Assembly: GCA_018141845.1 (NCBI GenBank)
Contig: CP073340.1
Location: 1,017,001 to 1,081,000 of the forward strand
Source of the DNA: Lachnospiraceae bacterium oral taxon 096
GTDB taxonomy: Bacteria; Bacillota; Clostridia; Lachnospirales; Lachnospiraceae
Reading direction: 5' to 3'
Length of the DNA: 64,000 bases
The translations under genes were made by a program, and so were the position numbers. Below are positions 43,671 through 54,947 of this stretch, one piece after another (the stretch's first letter is position 1; each line of letters starts with the position of its first letter). The notes under the pieces are model-generated. The model had not been told where the DNA came from. It saw only the letters and a list, made by a program, of their open reading frames with translations, and did not search any database.

Positions 43671-44738
43671 ATGACAAAGAAAATGATTGCAATAATTTTT
43701 GGGGGACAGTCCTCAGAGCACGAGATTTCATGTATTTCAGCAACAACTGTAATTCAACAGGTGGACAAAGAACTCTATGATGTGACATTGATCGGAATCA
43801 CGAAAGAAGGACAGTGGCTAAAAGTGAATAGTGTGGAGCAGATTGAAAATGGTCGTTGGGTAGAGACAAAGACCGAGGCTGTCTTATTGCCAGATGCGGT
43901 AGAAAAGTGCATTCTCATTCACGAGGGAACATCCTATACAAAGGTGCGAGTGGATATTGTCTATCCTGTGATGCATGGACTCTATGGAGAGGACGGAACA
44001 ATACAGGGACTTTGTGAGATGGCACAGATCCCTTATGTTGGCTGTGGGGTGTTGGCCAGTGCTGTGGGAATGGATAAGGTGTACACAAAGATTATTGTCA
44101 ATCACATTGGGGTTCGTCAGGCAGACTTTGAGTTGGTGACAAGAGCCCAAATTGAGAGGGACATGGCGGCAGTGGTCAATCGCGTGGAGGGACATTTTTC
44201 CTACCCTGTATTTGTCAAGCCGTCCAATGCAGGATCAAGTAAAGGAGTCAATAAGGCGAATTCGACAGAAGAATTGATTTATGCCCTCAAAGAGGCAGCC
44301 ATTCATGATCGAAAGATTCTTGTAGAAGAGACGATTGTTGGACATGAAGTGGAATGTGCAGTGTTTGGTGGCGGAAAAGTTCCCGTAAAGGCCAGTGGTG
44401 TGGGTGAAATTCTTGCAGCAAAGGAAGCAGCTTTTTATGATTTTGAGGCAAAGTATTATAATCATGACTCAAAGACAGTTGTAGATCCAAAGCTTCCTGG
44501 AGAGGCAGAGAAGAAAATTCCAGAGATTGCGAAGAGGATATTTGAGGCAATTGACGGATTTGGTCTTTCAAGGGTAGATTTTTTTGTCACTGAGGAAGGT
44601 GAAATTGTGTTTAATGAAATTAACACAATGCCAGGATTTACAGCAATTAGTATGTATCCAACACTTTGGAAGGCAAAGGGAATTGAAACAAAGCAACTGG
44701 TCAATGATTTGATTGCCCTTGCCTTTGAGAGGGCATAA
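43671..44738 (+). CDS. ddl: D-alanine--D-alanine ligase
   Basis: A 355-residue ATP-grasp ligase with IIFGGQSSEHEISCISA, HGLYGEDGTIQGLCE, FVKPSNAGSSKGVNK and EINTMPGFTAISMYP. It makes the D-Ala-D-Ala dipeptide for peptidoglycan. In DdlB the residue after the SMYP motif region and a Tyr/Phe in the omega loop distinguish D-Ala from D-Lac ligases; the loop here (AAFYDFEAKYYN) ends with Tyr-Tyr, consistent with a D-Ala enzyme. It lies directly before murI. Confidence 0.93.
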   Translation: MTKKMIAIIFGGQSSEHEISCISATTVIQQVDKELYDVTLIGITKEGQWLKVNSVEQIENGRWVETKTEAVLLPDAVEKCILIHEGTSYTKVRVDIVYPVMHGLYGEDGTIQGLCEMAQIPYVGCGVLASAVGMDKVYTKIIVNHIGVRQADFELVTRAQIERDMAAVVNRVEGHFSYPVFVKPSNAGSSKGVNKANSTEELIYALKEAAIHDRKILVEETIVGHEVECAVFGGGKVPVKASGVGEILAAKEAAFYDFEAKYYNHDSKTVVDPKLPGEAEKKIPEIAKRIFEAIDGFGLSRVDFFVTEEGEIVFNEINTMPGFTAISMYPTLWKAKGIETKQLVNDLIALAFERA

Positions 44739-44740
44739 GA

Positions 44741-45562
44741 ATGGGACGAGAGAGAGCACCGATTGGCGTGTTTGATTCTGGTGTAGGTGGATTGACAGTA
44801 GCAAGGGAGATTATACGCCAAATGCCACAGGAGAGGTTGGTCTATTTTGGGGACACAGCAAGAGTTCCCTATGGAAGTAAGTCAAAGGATACTGTGATTC
44901 GCTATTCCAGACAAATTATTCGCTTTTTGCGAACACAAGAAGTAAAGGCTATTGTCATTGCCTGTAATACAGCTAGTGCTTATGCTTTGGAGACAGTGGT
45001 TGCAGAAAGTGATATTCCGATATTGGGTGTTATTCATGCAGGTGCAAAGAGTGCCGCACAGGTGACAAGAAATGGAAAAATTGGAGTGATTGGAACACAG
45101 GCGACGATTTCGACGGGAATTTATCCAGAAGAGATTTTGTCCATCAATCCCAAAGTGGAAGTGATTCAAAAGGCCTGTCCATTGCTCTGTCCTCTTGTCG
45201 AGGAGGGACTTTTGCATGACAGCGTGACAGATGAAATTATTTCTCGCTATGTCAGTGGTTTAAAGCAAAAGTATATTGACACTTTAGTGCTGGGGTGTAC
45301 ACACTATCCACTTCTTCGCTCGGCTATTCGAAGAATTATGGGAGATGAAGTTGCTTTAGTCAATCCAGCTTATGAAACAGCAATTGAATTAAAGGATGTA
45401 CTTGCTTCGCATCAATTGCTCAATCATTTTCCGATGGCAGATGGTGAGGAAAAATATCAGTTTTATGTCAGCGATATGGCGGAGCAATTTAAAGATTTTG
45501 CGACATCCATACTTCCTGATGATGTCAAGCAAACCAATATTATTCATATTGAGTCGTACTAA
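44741..45562 (+). CDS. murI: glutamate racemase
   Basis: A 273-residue racemase with IGVFDSGVGGLTVAREI, YFGDTARVPYG, ACNTASAYALE and GCTHYPLLRSAI. The two catalytic cysteines are in CNTAS and GCTHYP. It makes D-glutamate for peptidoglycan. It begins two bases after ddl, and the operon ends with a terminator that overlaps the stop codon. Confidence 0.95.
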   Translation: MGRERAPIGVFDSGVGGLTVAREIIRQMPQERLVYFGDTARVPYGSKSKDTVIRYSRQIIRFLRTQEVKAIVIACNTASAYALETVVAESDIPILGVIHAGAKSAAQVTRNGKIGVIGTQATISTGIYPEEILSINPKVEVIQKACPLLCPLVEEGLLHDSVTDEIISRYVSGLKQKYIDTLVLGCTHYPLLRSAIRRIMGDEVALVNPAYETAIELKDVLASHQLLNHFPMADGEEKYQFYVSDMAEQFKDFATSILPDDVKQTNIIHIESY

Positions 45563-45602
45563 AAAAGGGCGGTGAAAAATGTAATTTTTTCACTGCCCTT
45601 TT
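45561..45602. terminator. bidirectional terminator after murI
   Basis: AAAAGGGCGGTGAAAAA pairs with TTTTTTCACTGCCCTTTT around a short TGTAA loop. It serves murI and the convergent minus-strand gene. Confidence 0.9.
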
Positions 45603-45604
45603 GG

Positions 45605-46045
45605 CTATTTTTTAAATCGAGATAATAATCCCTTCTTTTTTGCAGGAGGGGTAAGTAGCCCACCTCTGGCACTCTTGACTTCTGAGATATAGATGCCACT
45701 GACAACCACCTTGGCTTCTGTCTTGACAGGGAGCTGTTCAAAAGCTTTGTCTTCGGCCATAAGAACTTGAATTTTTGGCCCGATTTTTGCCTTGACGATA
45801 GGAACTTTTGCACGGCGCAAGTACCAAGGAGTCTGTTGATAGACAATATCTGGCAAACCAGAGTCCTTAATTTTGACTCTCTTTTTGTCAATGACTAAGA
45901 TAGAAATTGTCTGCTTTGCTGCCTCTAGGGCATCTTTTTGTTCGAGCTGTTTGCTCTCGAGCTTGCGGCCAAAGAAGTACAGTGCGACTAGAGCAATCAA
46001 GGCAATTACCAAGATTACAATGAGCACAGTTAAAAGAATGTTCAT
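45605..46045 (-). CDS. small membrane-anchored protein of unknown function
   Basis: A 146-residue protein. One N-terminal membrane helix (VLIVILVIALIALVALYFF) is followed by a short coiled coil (about 28-45) and a soluble part with two conserved-looking stretches (DKKRVKIKDSGLPDIV, VLMAEDKAFEQLPVKTEAKVV). The tail is basic (PAKKKGLLSRFKK). I do not recognise a family, though the layout is common in Lachnospiraceae. It has a good promoter, divergent from rpoB. Confidence 0.7.
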   Translation of the reverse strand: MNILLTVLIVILVIALIALVALYFFGRKLESKQLEQKDALEAAKQTISILVIDKKRVKIKDSGLPDIVYQQTPWYLRRAKVPIVKAKIGPKIQVLMAEDKAFEQLPVKTEAKVVVSGIYISEVKSARGGLLTPPAKKKGLLSRFKK

Positions 46046-46092
46046 GGCTTTATTGTCCTCCAGTTGTGAAAAGTGTATATCCTAACTGGAGT

Positions 46093-46121
46093 AGTATAGC
46101 AGATTTAAGAGGAAAAATCAA
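46093..46121 (-). promoter_or_regulatory. promoter of the small membrane protein gene
   Basis: On the minus strand TTGATT (46121-46116), 17 bases, TATACT (46098-46093), with a TGn extension before the -10. Confidence 0.7.
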
Positions 46122-46128
46122 GTATAAC

Positions 46129-46160
46129 ATATTGACAAGTCAATATAAAGGTGCTAAGAT
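46129..46160 (+). promoter_or_regulatory. rpoBC promoter with a -35 palindrome
   Basis: TTGACA (46132-46137), 17 bases, TAAGAT (46155-46160) preceded by TGC (extended -10). The -35 lies inside a perfect palindrome, ATATTGAC-AA-GTCAATAT (46129-46146). This gives rpoBC an independent promoter about 75 bases upstream of the start. Confidence 0.8.
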
Positions 46161-46235
46161 GAAAGTTGCACTAAAATGGTAGAGGTGCGTCACGGTAACT
46201 ATTATTCAAATTTACAGACAGGGGTGAAAACGTCA

Positions 46236-49200
46236 ATGGAAAAAAGTAAGATGCGTCCTAAAAAATCCGGAAAAAGCATAAGAATGAACTTTTCGACAAG
46301 AAAAGAAGTCCTAGAGATGCCAAACCTGATTGAAATCCAGAAGGACTCTTATCAATGGTTCCTTGATGAAGGACTCAAAGAGGTCTTTCGTGATATCTTC
46401 CCAATTGAAGATTTTGCAGGACATTTGAGTCTTGACTTCGTGGATTTTACTCTATGCAGGAATGAGGTAAAATATTCAATCGAAGAATGCAAGGACAGAG
46501 ATGCGACTTATGCGGCACCATTAAAGGTGAAGGTAAGACTCTGCAATAATGACAAAGATGAAATTAATGAACACGAAATCTTTATGGGTGATCTTCCACT
46601 GATGACAGATACAGGTTCCTTCGTAATCAATGGAGCTGAGCGTGTTATCGTTAGCCAGTTAGTTCGTTCTCCAGGTATTTATTATACAATTGAACATGAT
46701 AAAATTGGTAAGGAATGTTATTTCTGTCAAGTTATCCCAAACCGTGGAGCTTGGTTGGAATATGAGACCGATTCAAATGATGTCTTCTATGCGAGAGTAG
46801 ACAGGACAAGAAAAGTACCTGTTACTGTATTGTTGAGAGCATTGGGACTGGGAACAAATAAAGAAATTATAGACCTCTTTGGCGAGGAACCAAAGCTTCT
46901 TGCAAGCTTTGCAAAGGATTCAGCAGAAAATTATTCTGATGGTCTCTTGGAATTATATAAAAAGATTAGACCGGGCGAGCCACTTTCTGTAGATAGCGCA
47001 GAGAATTTATTGAATTCAATGTTCTTTGATGCAAGAAGATATGATTTGGCAAGAGTTGGACGCTATAAGTTCAATAAAAAATTACATTTTAGAAGTCGAA
47101 TTGTTGGTCATACCTTGGCTGAGGATGTGGCCAATATGGAGACAGGAGAAGTTTTAGCTGAGGCAGGTACGGTTGTTGATAAACAGCTCGCAGAAGATAT
47201 CCAAAATGCAGGTGTAGAATATGTATGGCTGGAAGGTCAGAACGAGAGAAAGGTAAAAGTACTTTCCAATATGATGGTCGATATCCGTGCCCATGTGGAT
47301 ATTGAAAATCCAGAGGAATTGGGGATCACCGAGGATGTCTTTTATCCAGTTTTGAAAGAATTGATGGAGAAGTATTCTGATCAAGAGGAATTGTTGACAG
47401 CGATCAAGAGTCATATCAATGAATTGATACCAAAGCATATCACAAAGGAAGATATCTTTGCAACCATCAACTACAATATGCATATCGAAGAGCATATTGG
47501 AACAAAGGATGATATCGATCACTTAGGGAATCGACGCATTCGTGCGGTTGGAGAGCTCTTACAGAATCAGTATCGCATTGGCTTTTCGAGAATGGAGCGT
47601 GTGGTCAGAGAGAGAATGTCCACACAGGATATCGAAGGTATCACACCACAGTCTTTAATCAATATTAAACCTGTGACTGCAGCAGTTAAGGAATTTTTTG
47701 GTAGTTCCCAGCTTTCACAGTTTATGGATCAGAACAATCCTTTGTCTGAACTCACCCATAAGAGGCGTCTTTCGGCCCTTGGACCTGGTGGTCTCTCCAG
47801 AGACCGCGCAGGATTTGAGGTTCGAGATGTACATTACACCCACTATGGTCGTATGTGCCCAATTGAGACACCTGAGGGACCAAACATTGGTCTTATCAAC
47901 TCCTTAGCAAGCTATGCAAGAGTCAATGAATATGGATTTATTGAAGCACCATATCGCTTGGTAGATAAGTCTGTAGATAGTACAAATCCGATAGTTACAG
48001 ATGAAGTAGTGTACCTCACAGCGGATGAAGAAGATGATTTTATTGTTGCACAGGCGAATGAGCCATTAGATGAGGAAGGACATTTTATTCATAACAATGT
48101 TTCTGGCCGCTATCGTGAGGCAACATCAGCCTTCCAAAAGAGAAATATTGATTTAATGGATGTATCGCCACGAATGGTATTCTCCGTGGCAACAAGTATG
48201 ATCCCATTCCTTGAAAATGATGATGCAAACCGTGCCTTGATGGGTTCAAACATGCAGCGTCAGGCGGTTCCACTGATGATTACAGAGGCTCCAGCTGTCG
48301 GCACAGGTATGGAGAGTAAAACGGCAGTCGATTCGGGAGTCTGTGTCATTGCTCGACATTCGGGAGAAGTTCTTGTTTCGGCGTCCAATGAGATTGTGGT
48401 GCGCAGAGATGACAATGGAGAAAAGGAAAGATATCGCTTAATTAAGTTCTCAAGATCCAATCAATCCAATTCCTATAATCAGAAGCCAATCGTATTTAAG
48501 GGAGATCATGTGGAGGCTGGCGAGGTGATTGCCGATGGGCCATCGACAAAGAATGGTGAGATTGCACTTGGAAAGAATCCTCTGATTGGCTTTATGACTT
48601 GGGAAGGATATAACTACGAGGATGCAGTACTTTTAAGTGAGCGTCTTGTACAAAATGATGTTTATACCTCCATCCATTTGGAGGAATATGAGTGTGCAGC
48701 TCGTGATACAAAGCTTGGACCAGAGGAAATTACAAGAGATGTTCCAGGTGTTGGTGATGATGCCCTCAAAGACCTCGATGAGAGGGGAATTATTCGCATC
48801 GGTGCAGAAGTCCGTGCGGGAGATATTCTTGTCGGAAAGGTAACACCAAAGGGAGAGACAGAACTTACAGCAGAGGAGCGTTTGCTTCGTGCCATTTTTG
48901 GAGAAAAAGCCAGAGAAGTAAGAGATACTTCATTAAAGCTTCCACATGGAGCATATGGAGTGGTTGTATCTGCCAAGGTATTTACAAGAGACAATGGAGA
49001 TGAATTGCAACCAGGAGTGACACAAAATGTACGCATCTATATTGCACAAAAGAGAAAGATTTCTGTTGGCGATAAGATGGCTGGTCGTCATGGAAATAAG
49101 GGTGTGGTTTCAAGAGTTTTACCTGTGGAGGATATGCCATTTCTTCCAAATGGAAGACCACTGGATATCGTATTGAATCCTTTGGGTGTGCCTTCTCGTA

Positions 49201-50093
49201 TGAATATTGGGCAGGTTCTTGAGATTCACTTGTCTTTGGCGGCAAAAGCTCTTGGATTTAATGTGGCAACCCCTGTGTTTGATGGTGCGAACGAGCGAGA
49301 CATTATGGATATGCTCGAAGTGGCCAATGACTATGTCAACACGGAGTGGGAAGAATTTAGCAATAAATACAAGGAAACACTTGATGAGGGTGTGATGCAA
49401 TATCTCGGAGAACATCTTGATCACAGAGAGCTTTGGAAGGGTGTGCCAATCCAAAGAGATGGAAAAGTTAGACTTCGTGATGGTAGAACAGGTGAGTACT
49501 TTGATAGCCCAGTAACCATTGGTCATATGCACTATTTGAAGCTCCATCATCTTGTTGATGATAAGATTCATGCTCGTTCAACAGGTCCATATTCATTAGT
49601 GACACAACAGCCACTCGGCGGTAAGGCACAATTTGGTGGACAGAGATTTGGAGAGATGGAGGTTTGGGCACTTGAGGCCTATGGCGCTTCCTATACCCTG
49701 CAAGAGATCTTGACCTTTAAGTCCGATGATGTTGTCGGACGTGTAAAGACTTATGAGGCAATTATTAAGGGCGAAAATATTCCTGAGGCAGGAGTTCCTG
49801 AATCCTTTAAGGTATTGCTCAAGGAGCTCCAATCATTGGCATTGGATGTTCGCATCTTAGATGACAATGGTGAAGAGGTCGAATTAAAGGAGAACATCGA
49901 TTATGGTGATTTGAGTATTAATTCCATTATCGAAGGTGATCGAAGATATAGAGATGAAGACAAATTTGCGGGCGCAGGCTTTTCAAAGCAGGAGTTTGTT
50001 GATGGAGAGTTAGTTGATGCTGGTGATGATGATTCCGATAGCGACTACAACCTAGCAGATTTAGATGATTTTTCAGAAGATGACGACGAATAA
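46236..50093 (+). CDS. rpoB: RNA polymerase beta subunit
   Basis: A 1285-residue beta subunit, intact. It has [22 protein letters not shown] near the start, the rifampicin region ([33 protein letters not shown]), and C-terminal [18 protein letters not shown]. The rifampicin-region residues look wild type (DQNN, HKRR, SALG). ATG 46236 is chosen from GGGGTGA eight bases upstream and the usual N-terminus; the frame is open to 46176. Its acidic tail ([22 protein letters not shown]) is common in Clostridia. Confidence 0.97.
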   Translation: MEKSKMRPKKSGKSIRMNFSTRKEVLEMPNLIEIQKDSYQWFLDEGLKEVFRDIFPIEDFAGHLSLDFVDFTLCRNEVKYSIEECKDRDATYAAPLKVKVRLCNNDKDEINEHEIFMGDLPLMTDTGSFVINGAERVIVSQLVRSPGIYYTIEHDKIGKECYFCQVIPNRGAWLEYETDSNDVFYARVDRTRKVPVTVLLRALGLGTNKEIIDLFGEEPKLLASFAKDSAENYSDGLLELYKKIRPGEPLSVDSAENLLNSMFFDARRYDLARVGRYKFNKKLHFRSRIVGHTLAEDVANMETGEVLAEAGTVVDKQLAEDIQNAGVEYVWLEGQNERKVKVLSNMMVDIRAHVDIENPEELGITEDVFYPVLKELMEKYSDQEELLTAIKSHINELIPKHITKEDIFATINYNMHIEEHIGTKDDIDHLGNRRIRAVGELLQNQYRIGFSRMERVVRERMSTQDIEGITPQSLINIKPVTAAVKEFFGSSQLSQFMDQNNPLSELTHKRRLSALGPGGLSRDRAGFEVRDVHYTHYGRMCPIETPEGPNIGLINSLASYARVNEYGFIEAPYRLVDKSVDSTNPIVTDEVVYLTADEEDDFIVAQANEPLDEEGHFIHNNVSGRYREATSAFQKRNIDLMDVSPRMVFSVATSMIPFLENDDANRALMGSNMQRQAVPLMITEAPAVGTGMESKTAVDSGVCVIARHSGEVLVSASNEIVVRRDDNGEKERYRLIKFSRSNQSNSYNQKPIVFKGDHVEAGEVIADGPSTKNGEIALGKNPLIGFMTWEGYNYEDAVLLSERLVQNDVYTSIHLEEYECAARDTKLGPEEITRDVPGVGDDALKDLDERGIIRIGAEVRAGDILVGKVTPKGETELTAEERLLRAIFGEKAREVRDTSLKLPHGAYGVVVSAKVFTRDNGDELQPGVTQNVRIYIAQKRKISVGDKMAGRHGNKGVVSRVLPVEDMPFLPNGRPLDIVLNPLGVPSRMNIGQVLEIHLSLAAKALGFNVATPVFDGANERDIMDMLEVANDYVNTEWEEFSNKYKETLDEGVMQYLGEHLDHRELWKGVPIQRDGKVRLRDGRTGEYFDSPVTIGHMHYLKLHHLVDDKIHARSTGPYSLVTQQPLGGKAQFGGQRFGEMEVWALEAYGASYTLQEILTFKSDDVVGRVKTYEAIIKGENIPEAGVPESFKVLLKELQSLALDVRILDDNGEEVELKENIDYGDLSINSIIEGDRRYRDEDKFAGAGFSKQEFVDGELVDAGDDDSDSDYNLADLDDFSEDDDE

Positions 50094-50113
50094 GTTAGAA
50101 GGGAGAACAATTT

Positions 50114-53100
50114 ATGCCTGAGAATAACGAGACATACCAGCCGATTGTTTTTGATGCCATTAAGATCGGCTTGGCATCTCCGGAAAAGATTCTTGAGTGG
50201 TCCCATGGAGAGGTAAAAAAACCAGAGACCATCAATTATAGAACATTAAAGCCGGAGAGAGACGGTTTGTTCTGCGAGAGAATCTTTGGACCGAGCAAGG
50301 ACTGGGAATGTCATTGTGGAAAGTATAAGAAGATTCGCTACAAGGGAGTTGTCTGTGACCGCTGTGGGGTTGAGGTCACAAAATCTAGTGTGCGCCGTGA
50401 GCGCATGGGGCATATTGCATTGGCAGCACCAGTTTCCCATATTTGGTATTTCAAGGGTATTCCATCACGCATGGGACTCATCCTTGATATGACACCAAGA
50501 GTATTGGAAAAGGTACTCTATTTTGCTTCCTATGTGGTGTTGGATGCCAAGGAATCCGGATTGACCTATAAGCAAGTTTTGTCAGAGAAGGAATACAGAG
50601 AAGCTGTAGAGAAATTTGGCTTTGGTTCATTCCGTGCAGGAATGGGTGCAGAGGCTATTTTGGAACTCTTACAGGGAATTGATTTGGAGAAGGATTCAGA
50701 GGAATTAAAGGCCCAATTAGATGATGCTTCTGGACAAAAGAGAGCAAAAATCATTAAAAGATTGGAAGTTGTTGAGGCATTTAAAAATTCTCATAATAAG
50801 CCAGAGTGGATGATTATGAGCAATATTCCTGTTATTCCACCAGACATCCGACCAATGGTACAGCTCGATGGTGGAAGATTTGCAACAAGTGATCTCAATG
50901 ACTTGTACAGAAGAATTATTAATCGAAATAATCGTTTGGCTAGACTTTTGGAGCTCGGAGCACCAAATATTATTATCCGAAATGAGAAGAGAATGTTGCA
51001 GGAGGCTGTGGACGCTCTGATTGATAATGGAAGAAGAGGAAGACCAGTGACTGGTCCAGGAAACCGTGCACTCAAGTCGCTCTCGGATATGCTAAAGGGT
51101 AAACAGGGACGATTCCGTCAGAATCTTCTTGGCAAGCGTGTCGACTATTCTGGTCGTTCGGTTATTGTTGTTGGTCCTGAGCTAAAGATTTACCAATGTG
51201 GTCTTCCAAAGGAAATGGCCATCGAGTTATTTAAACCATTTGTGATGAAGGAACTTGTGGCCAATGGAACAGCACATAATATTAAGTCAGCAAAGAAGAT
51301 GGTTGAGCGTTTACAGACAGAGGTCTGGGATGTGCTTGAGGATGTCATCAAAGAACATCCAGTAATGCTAAATCGTGCCCCTACATTGCACAGATTGGGT
51401 ATTCAAGCATTTGAGCCAATTCTTGTTGAGGGTAAGGCAATTAAACTTCATCCGCTCGTGTGTACAGCGTTTAATGCAGATTTTGATGGTGACCAGATGG
51501 CGGTTCATCTTCCACTTTCCGTAGAAGCGCAGGCAGAGTGCAGATTCCTTTTGCTCTCACCAAATAACCTGTTAAAACCATCTGATGGTGGTCCAGTTGC
51601 CGTTCCTTCACAGGATATGGTTTTGGGTATTTATTATTTGACACAGGAAAGACCTGGAGCAAAGGGAGAGGGCAAGTACTTTAAGAGTGCCAATGAAGCT
51701 ATTCTTGCCTATGCAAACCATGTGGTGACCTTGCATTCTATTATTAAGGTGAGAATGACAAAGACGATGCCAGATAAAAGAGTGCTGACAGGAACTGTGC
51801 AGACAACGGTTGGACGTATTTTGTTCAATGAGATTATTCCACAGGACTTGGGATTTGTGGACAGAAGCATTCCAGGTAATGAGTTAAAGCCAGAGATTGG
51901 TTTCCTTGTAAAGAAGAAGCAATGTAAGCAGATTCTGGAGAAGGTGATCAATGTTCATGGATTATCAAAGACAGCGGAAGTTTTGGATGACATTAAGGCC
52001 ATTGGATATAAGTACTCAACCATTGCATCAATGACCGTATCCATTTCTGATATGACTGTGCCAGCAACAAAGCCAAAATTGATTGAAGATGCACAAAATA
52101 CAGTTGATTTGATTGCAAAGAATTATCGCCGTGGCTTGATCACAGACGAAGAGAGATATAAAGAGGTTATTGAGACTTGGAAAAAGACGGATGACCAATT
52201 GACAAAGGACTTGTTGACAGGACTTGATGCCTACAATAATATCTTTATGATGGCAGACTCAGGAGCCCGTGGTTCAGATAAGCAGATCAAGCAGCTTGCA
52301 GGTATGCGTGGATTGATGGCCGATACAACAGGTCACACCATCGAACTTCCAATTAAGTCAAATTTCCGTGAAGGTCTCGATGTATTGGAGTACTTTATTT
52401 CTGCTCATGGTGCTAGAAAGGGACTTTCTGATACTGCACTTCGAACAGCCGATTCGGGATATTTGACAAGAAGATTGGTCGATGTATCGCAGGATTTAAT
52501 TGTTCGAGAGACCGATTGTTGCGAGGGCAAGGAAATTCCGTTTATGGAAATTAAGGCGTTTACAGATGGTAAGGAAATCATCGAGAGCCTTGAGGAGAGA
52601 ATTACAGGAAGATATATTGCGGAAACGATTACAGATCCAGATACTGGAGAAGTTGTGGTCAAGGCAAATCATATGGTCACACCAAAGCGTGCGGCGGCCG
52701 TGATGAAGGTATTGGAAAAGACAGGAAGAAATTCTGTAAAAATTAGAAATATCCTTTCCTGTAAGAGTCACAATGGTATTTGTGCAAAGTGTTACGGTGC
52801 AAATATGGCGACAGGTCAAGCCGTACAGGTTGGAGAGGCAATTGGTATTATTGCAGCACAGTCTATCGGTGAGCCTGGTACGCAGTTGACGATGCGTACA
52901 TTCCATACCGGTGGTGTTGCCGGTGGAGATATCACACAGGGTCTTCCTAGAGTCGAGGAGCTCTTTGAGGCTCGCAAGCCAAAGGGACTGGCAATTATCT
53001 CCGAATTTGCAGGTGTTGTCGAGGTAAAGGATACCAAGAAGAAGAGAGAAATTGTTGTGACCAACAATGAGAGTGGAGAGTCAAAAACTTATTTGATTCC

Positions 53101-53731
53101 ATATGGCTCAAGAATGAAGGTTTCAGATGGTCAAGTCATTGAGGCGGGTGATGAGCTGACGGAGGGTAGTGTAAATCCACATGACATCTTAAAGATTAAG
53201 GGTGTTCGAGCAGTTCAAGATTATATGCTTCAGGAAGTACAACGTGTATATCGTCTTCAGGGTGTAGAGATCAATGATAAGCATATCGAGGTCATTGTTC
53301 GCCAGATGCTTCGCAAGATTAAAATTGAGGAGAGTGGAGATTCTACTGTTCTTCCAGGTGTTTCAATGAATGTTTTGGAATACAATGATATGAATGAGGC
53401 ATTGATTGCTCAAGGAAAGAGACCAGCAAAGGGAAATCAGGCAATGCTTGGTATTACAAAGGCTTCTCTTGCAACCGATTCCTTCCTTTCTGCGGCGTCC
53501 TTCCAGGAGACAACAAAAGTTCTTACAGAGGCAGCAATTAATGGAAAAGTAGATCATTTGATTGGTATCAAGGAGAATGTATTGATTGGTAAACTCATCC
53601 CAGCAGGTACGGGTATGAAGAGATACCGCAATGTAAAGCTTGACACTGACATCAATATGGATGACAATATTGTGTTGGATGATTTTGAATTTGACACAAA
53701 TAGTGAAGAGTCACCAACAATAGAAGAGTAA
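50114..53731 (+). CDS. rpoC: RNA polymerase beta' subunit
   Basis: A 1205-residue beta' subunit. It has the N-terminal zinc site ([20 protein letters not shown]), the catalytic [12 protein letters not shown], and [20 protein letters not shown] in the trigger-loop region. A second zinc site near [13 protein letters not shown] is also present. It follows rpoB by 20 bases with its own ribosome binding site. The gene is intact. A terminator follows. Confidence 0.97.
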   Translation: MPENNETYQPIVFDAIKIGLASPEKILEWSHGEVKKPETINYRTLKPERDGLFCERIFGPSKDWECHCGKYKKIRYKGVVCDRCGVEVTKSSVRRERMGHIALAAPVSHIWYFKGIPSRMGLILDMTPRVLEKVLYFASYVVLDAKESGLTYKQVLSEKEYREAVEKFGFGSFRAGMGAEAILELLQGIDLEKDSEELKAQLDDASGQKRAKIIKRLEVVEAFKNSHNKPEWMIMSNIPVIPPDIRPMVQLDGGRFATSDLNDLYRRIINRNNRLARLLELGAPNIIIRNEKRMLQEAVDALIDNGRRGRPVTGPGNRALKSLSDMLKGKQGRFRQNLLGKRVDYSGRSVIVVGPELKIYQCGLPKEMAIELFKPFVMKELVANGTAHNIKSAKKMVERLQTEVWDVLEDVIKEHPVMLNRAPTLHRLGIQAFEPILVEGKAIKLHPLVCTAFNADFDGDQMAVHLPLSVEAQAECRFLLLSPNNLLKPSDGGPVAVPSQDMVLGIYYLTQERPGAKGEGKYFKSANEAILAYANHVVTLHSIIKVRMTKTMPDKRVLTGTVQTTVGRILFNEIIPQDLGFVDRSIPGNELKPEIGFLVKKKQCKQILEKVINVHGLSKTAEVLDDIKAIGYKYSTIASMTVSISDMTVPATKPKLIEDAQNTVDLIAKNYRRGLITDEERYKEVIETWKKTDDQLTKDLLTGLDAYNNIFMMADSGARGSDKQIKQLAGMRGLMADTTGHTIELPIKSNFREGLDVLEYFISAHGARKGLSDTALRTADSGYLTRRLVDVSQDLIVRETDCCEGKEIPFMEIKAFTDGKEIIESLEERITGRYIAETITDPDTGEVVVKANHMVTPKRAAAVMKVLEKTGRNSVKIRNILSCKSHNGICAKCYGANMATGQAVQVGEAIGIIAAQSIGEPGTQLTMRTFHTGGVAGGDITQGLPRVEELFEARKPKGLAIISEFAGVVEVKDTKKKREIVVTNNESGESKTYLIPYGSRMKVSDGQVIEAGDELTEGSVNPHDILKIKGVRAVQDYMLQEVQRVYRLQGVEINDKHIEVIVRQMLRKIKIEESGDSTVLPGVSMNVLEYNDMNEALIAQGKRPAKGNQAMLGITKASLATDSFLSAASFQETTKVLTEAAINGKVDHLIGIKENVLIGKLIPAGTGMKRYRNVKLDTDINMDDNIVLDDFEFDTNSEESPTIEE

Positions 53732-53740
53732 AAAATATAA

Positions 53741-53795
53741 AAATGCCACGAACAAAGGGAGGTGTATGTTACATATCTCTAAATTCGTGGCATTT
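53741..53795 (+). terminator. terminator after rpoC
   Basis: AAATGCCACGAA (53741-53752) pairs perfectly with TTCGTGGCATTT (53784-53795). The 31-base loop can fold further. The run of T after the stem is short and interrupted. Confidence 0.7.
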
Positions 53796-53821
53796 ATTCT
53801 ATAATTTTTGGTTTTTTTGTA

Positions 53822-53850
53822 TTGACAGTACTATAGCAAACTGTTATACT
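53822..53850 (+). promoter_or_regulatory. cold-shock gene promoter
   Basis: TTGACA (53822-53827), 17 bases, TATACT (53845-53850). The leader is about 80 bases, as often seen for cold-shock mRNAs that refold at low temperature. Confidence 0.85.
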
Positions 53851-53935
53851 TTAGCTGTATTTCGGGGGCTTAGAATTCATGTGTGACTTTTTGGTTTGAG
53901 CGAGTACAAATAATATTTTTTATGGAGGTACCACA

Positions 53936-54142
53936 ATGCATAACGGTACAGTAAAGTGGTTTAACGCAGCGAAGGGATACGGATTTATTACAGATGACGC
54001 AGATCAAAGCGAAATCTTTGTACACTTTTCAGGTATTAATACTGAAGGTTACAAGTCTCTTGAGGATGGTCAAAAGGTAACTTTTGAGACAACTGAGGGA
54101 AATAGAGGAATCCAGGCTGTTAATGTAACAGTAGTTGCTTAA
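53936..54142 (+). CDS. cold-shock protein, CspA family
   Basis: A 68-residue cold-shock domain with RNP1 KGYGFITDD and RNP2 IFVHFSGI ([15 protein letters not shown] at the N-terminus). It binds single-stranded RNA and DNA and melts mRNA structure. It is monocistronic, with a perfect promoter, long leader and own terminator. One difference from standard CspA is IFVHFSGI in place of IFVHYSAI. Confidence 0.95.
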   Translation: MHNGTVKWFNAAKGYGFITDDADQSEIFVHFSGINTEGYKSLEDGQKVTFETTEGNRGIQAVNVTVVA

Positions 54143-54157
54143 TTTCACGAAGACTCC

Positions 54158-54202
54158 AAAAGGATCAGCAGAAGGCAGTTGTCATCTGTTGGTCCTTTTT
54201 TT
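54158..54202 (+). terminator. terminator after the cold-shock gene
   Basis: AAAAGGATCAGCAG pairs with CTGTTGGTCCTTTT (two wobble pairs), followed by T residues. Confidence 0.85.
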
Positions 54203-54203
54203 C

Positions 54204-54232
54204 TTGCTAGAGTGCAGGAAATATAGTATATT
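54204..54232 (+). promoter_or_regulatory. promoter of AIM24-rarA-rho
   Basis: TTGCTA (54204-54209), 17 bases, TATATT (54227-54232), 36 bases before the AIM24 start. Confidence 0.6.
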
Positions 54233-54267
54233 GAGAGTATCAATATAAATAGAGAAAGGGCGATAAT

Positions 54268-54945
54268 ATGAAATACGAAATTAAGGGTGGAAACTTTCCA
54301 GTGGTAATATGTACTTGTGATGCCGGAGAGAAGTTACTCTGTGAGGCTGGAGCAATGAGTTGGATGAGTGCAAATATGAAGATGAGCACCAACATGACAG
54401 GCGGTCTTGGAAAGGCTTTTGGAAGAATGTTTTCTGGAGAGTCTATGTTTATGAATAGCTATGAAGCACAGGGTGGAGAAGGAATGATTGCCTTTGCATC
54501 GACAATGCCAGGAGAGATTCGAGCAATTAAAGTGGAGCCAGGAAAGGATGTTATCCTTCAAAAGAGAGCATTTTTGGCTGCGGAGTCAGGAGTGGAGTTA
54601 TCTGTATTTTTGCAGAAAAGATTAGGATCAGGCTTCTTTGGCGGCGAAGGATTTATTATGGAGAAGGTATCTGGAGAGGGTATGGTCTTTGCAGAGATTG
54701 ATGGAAGTGCTGTGGAGTACACTCTCGAAAAGGGACAGAGTCTAGTTGTAGATACAGGATATGTGGCGATTATGGATGCAACTTGCACAATGGAAGTGCA
54801 GACTGTTCCAGGTGTAAAGAATGTGCTCTTTGGTGGCGAGGGACTATTTAATACTGTAGTCAAGGGACCAGGAAGAGTAATTGTTCAGACAATGCCAATG
54901 TCTAAGTTAGCTGGAGCTATTGGCGGAGCAATAGTAAAGAAGTAG
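54268..54945 (+). CDS. AIM24/TIGR00266 family protein
   Basis: A 225-residue protein of the TIGR00266 type (KGGNFPVVICTCDAGEKLLCEAGAMSWM, MPGEIRAIKVEPGKDVILQ, VETTPGVKN-like VQTVPGVKNVLFGGEG). It is a beta-rich protein of unknown biochemical role, more typical of the family than the TerD-linked copy at 34456. It starts the transcription unit with rarA two bases downstream. Confidence 0.88.
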   Translation: MKYEIKGGNFPVVICTCDAGEKLLCEAGAMSWMSANMKMSTNMTGGLGKAFGRMFSGESMFMNSYEAQGGEGMIAFASTMPGEIRAIKVEPGKDVILQKRAFLAAESGVELSVFLQKRLGSGFFGGEGFIMEKVSGEGMVFAEIDGSAVEYTLEKGQSLVVDTGYVAIMDATCTMEVQTVPGVKNVLFGGEGLFNTVVKGPGRVIVQTMPMSKLAGAIGGAIVKK

Positions 54946-54947
54946 CG

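Noticed and set aside
46176..46235. Longer rpoB starting at 46176
   Set aside because: The extra 20 residues do not resemble the usual RpoB N-terminus and GGGGTGA supports 46236.
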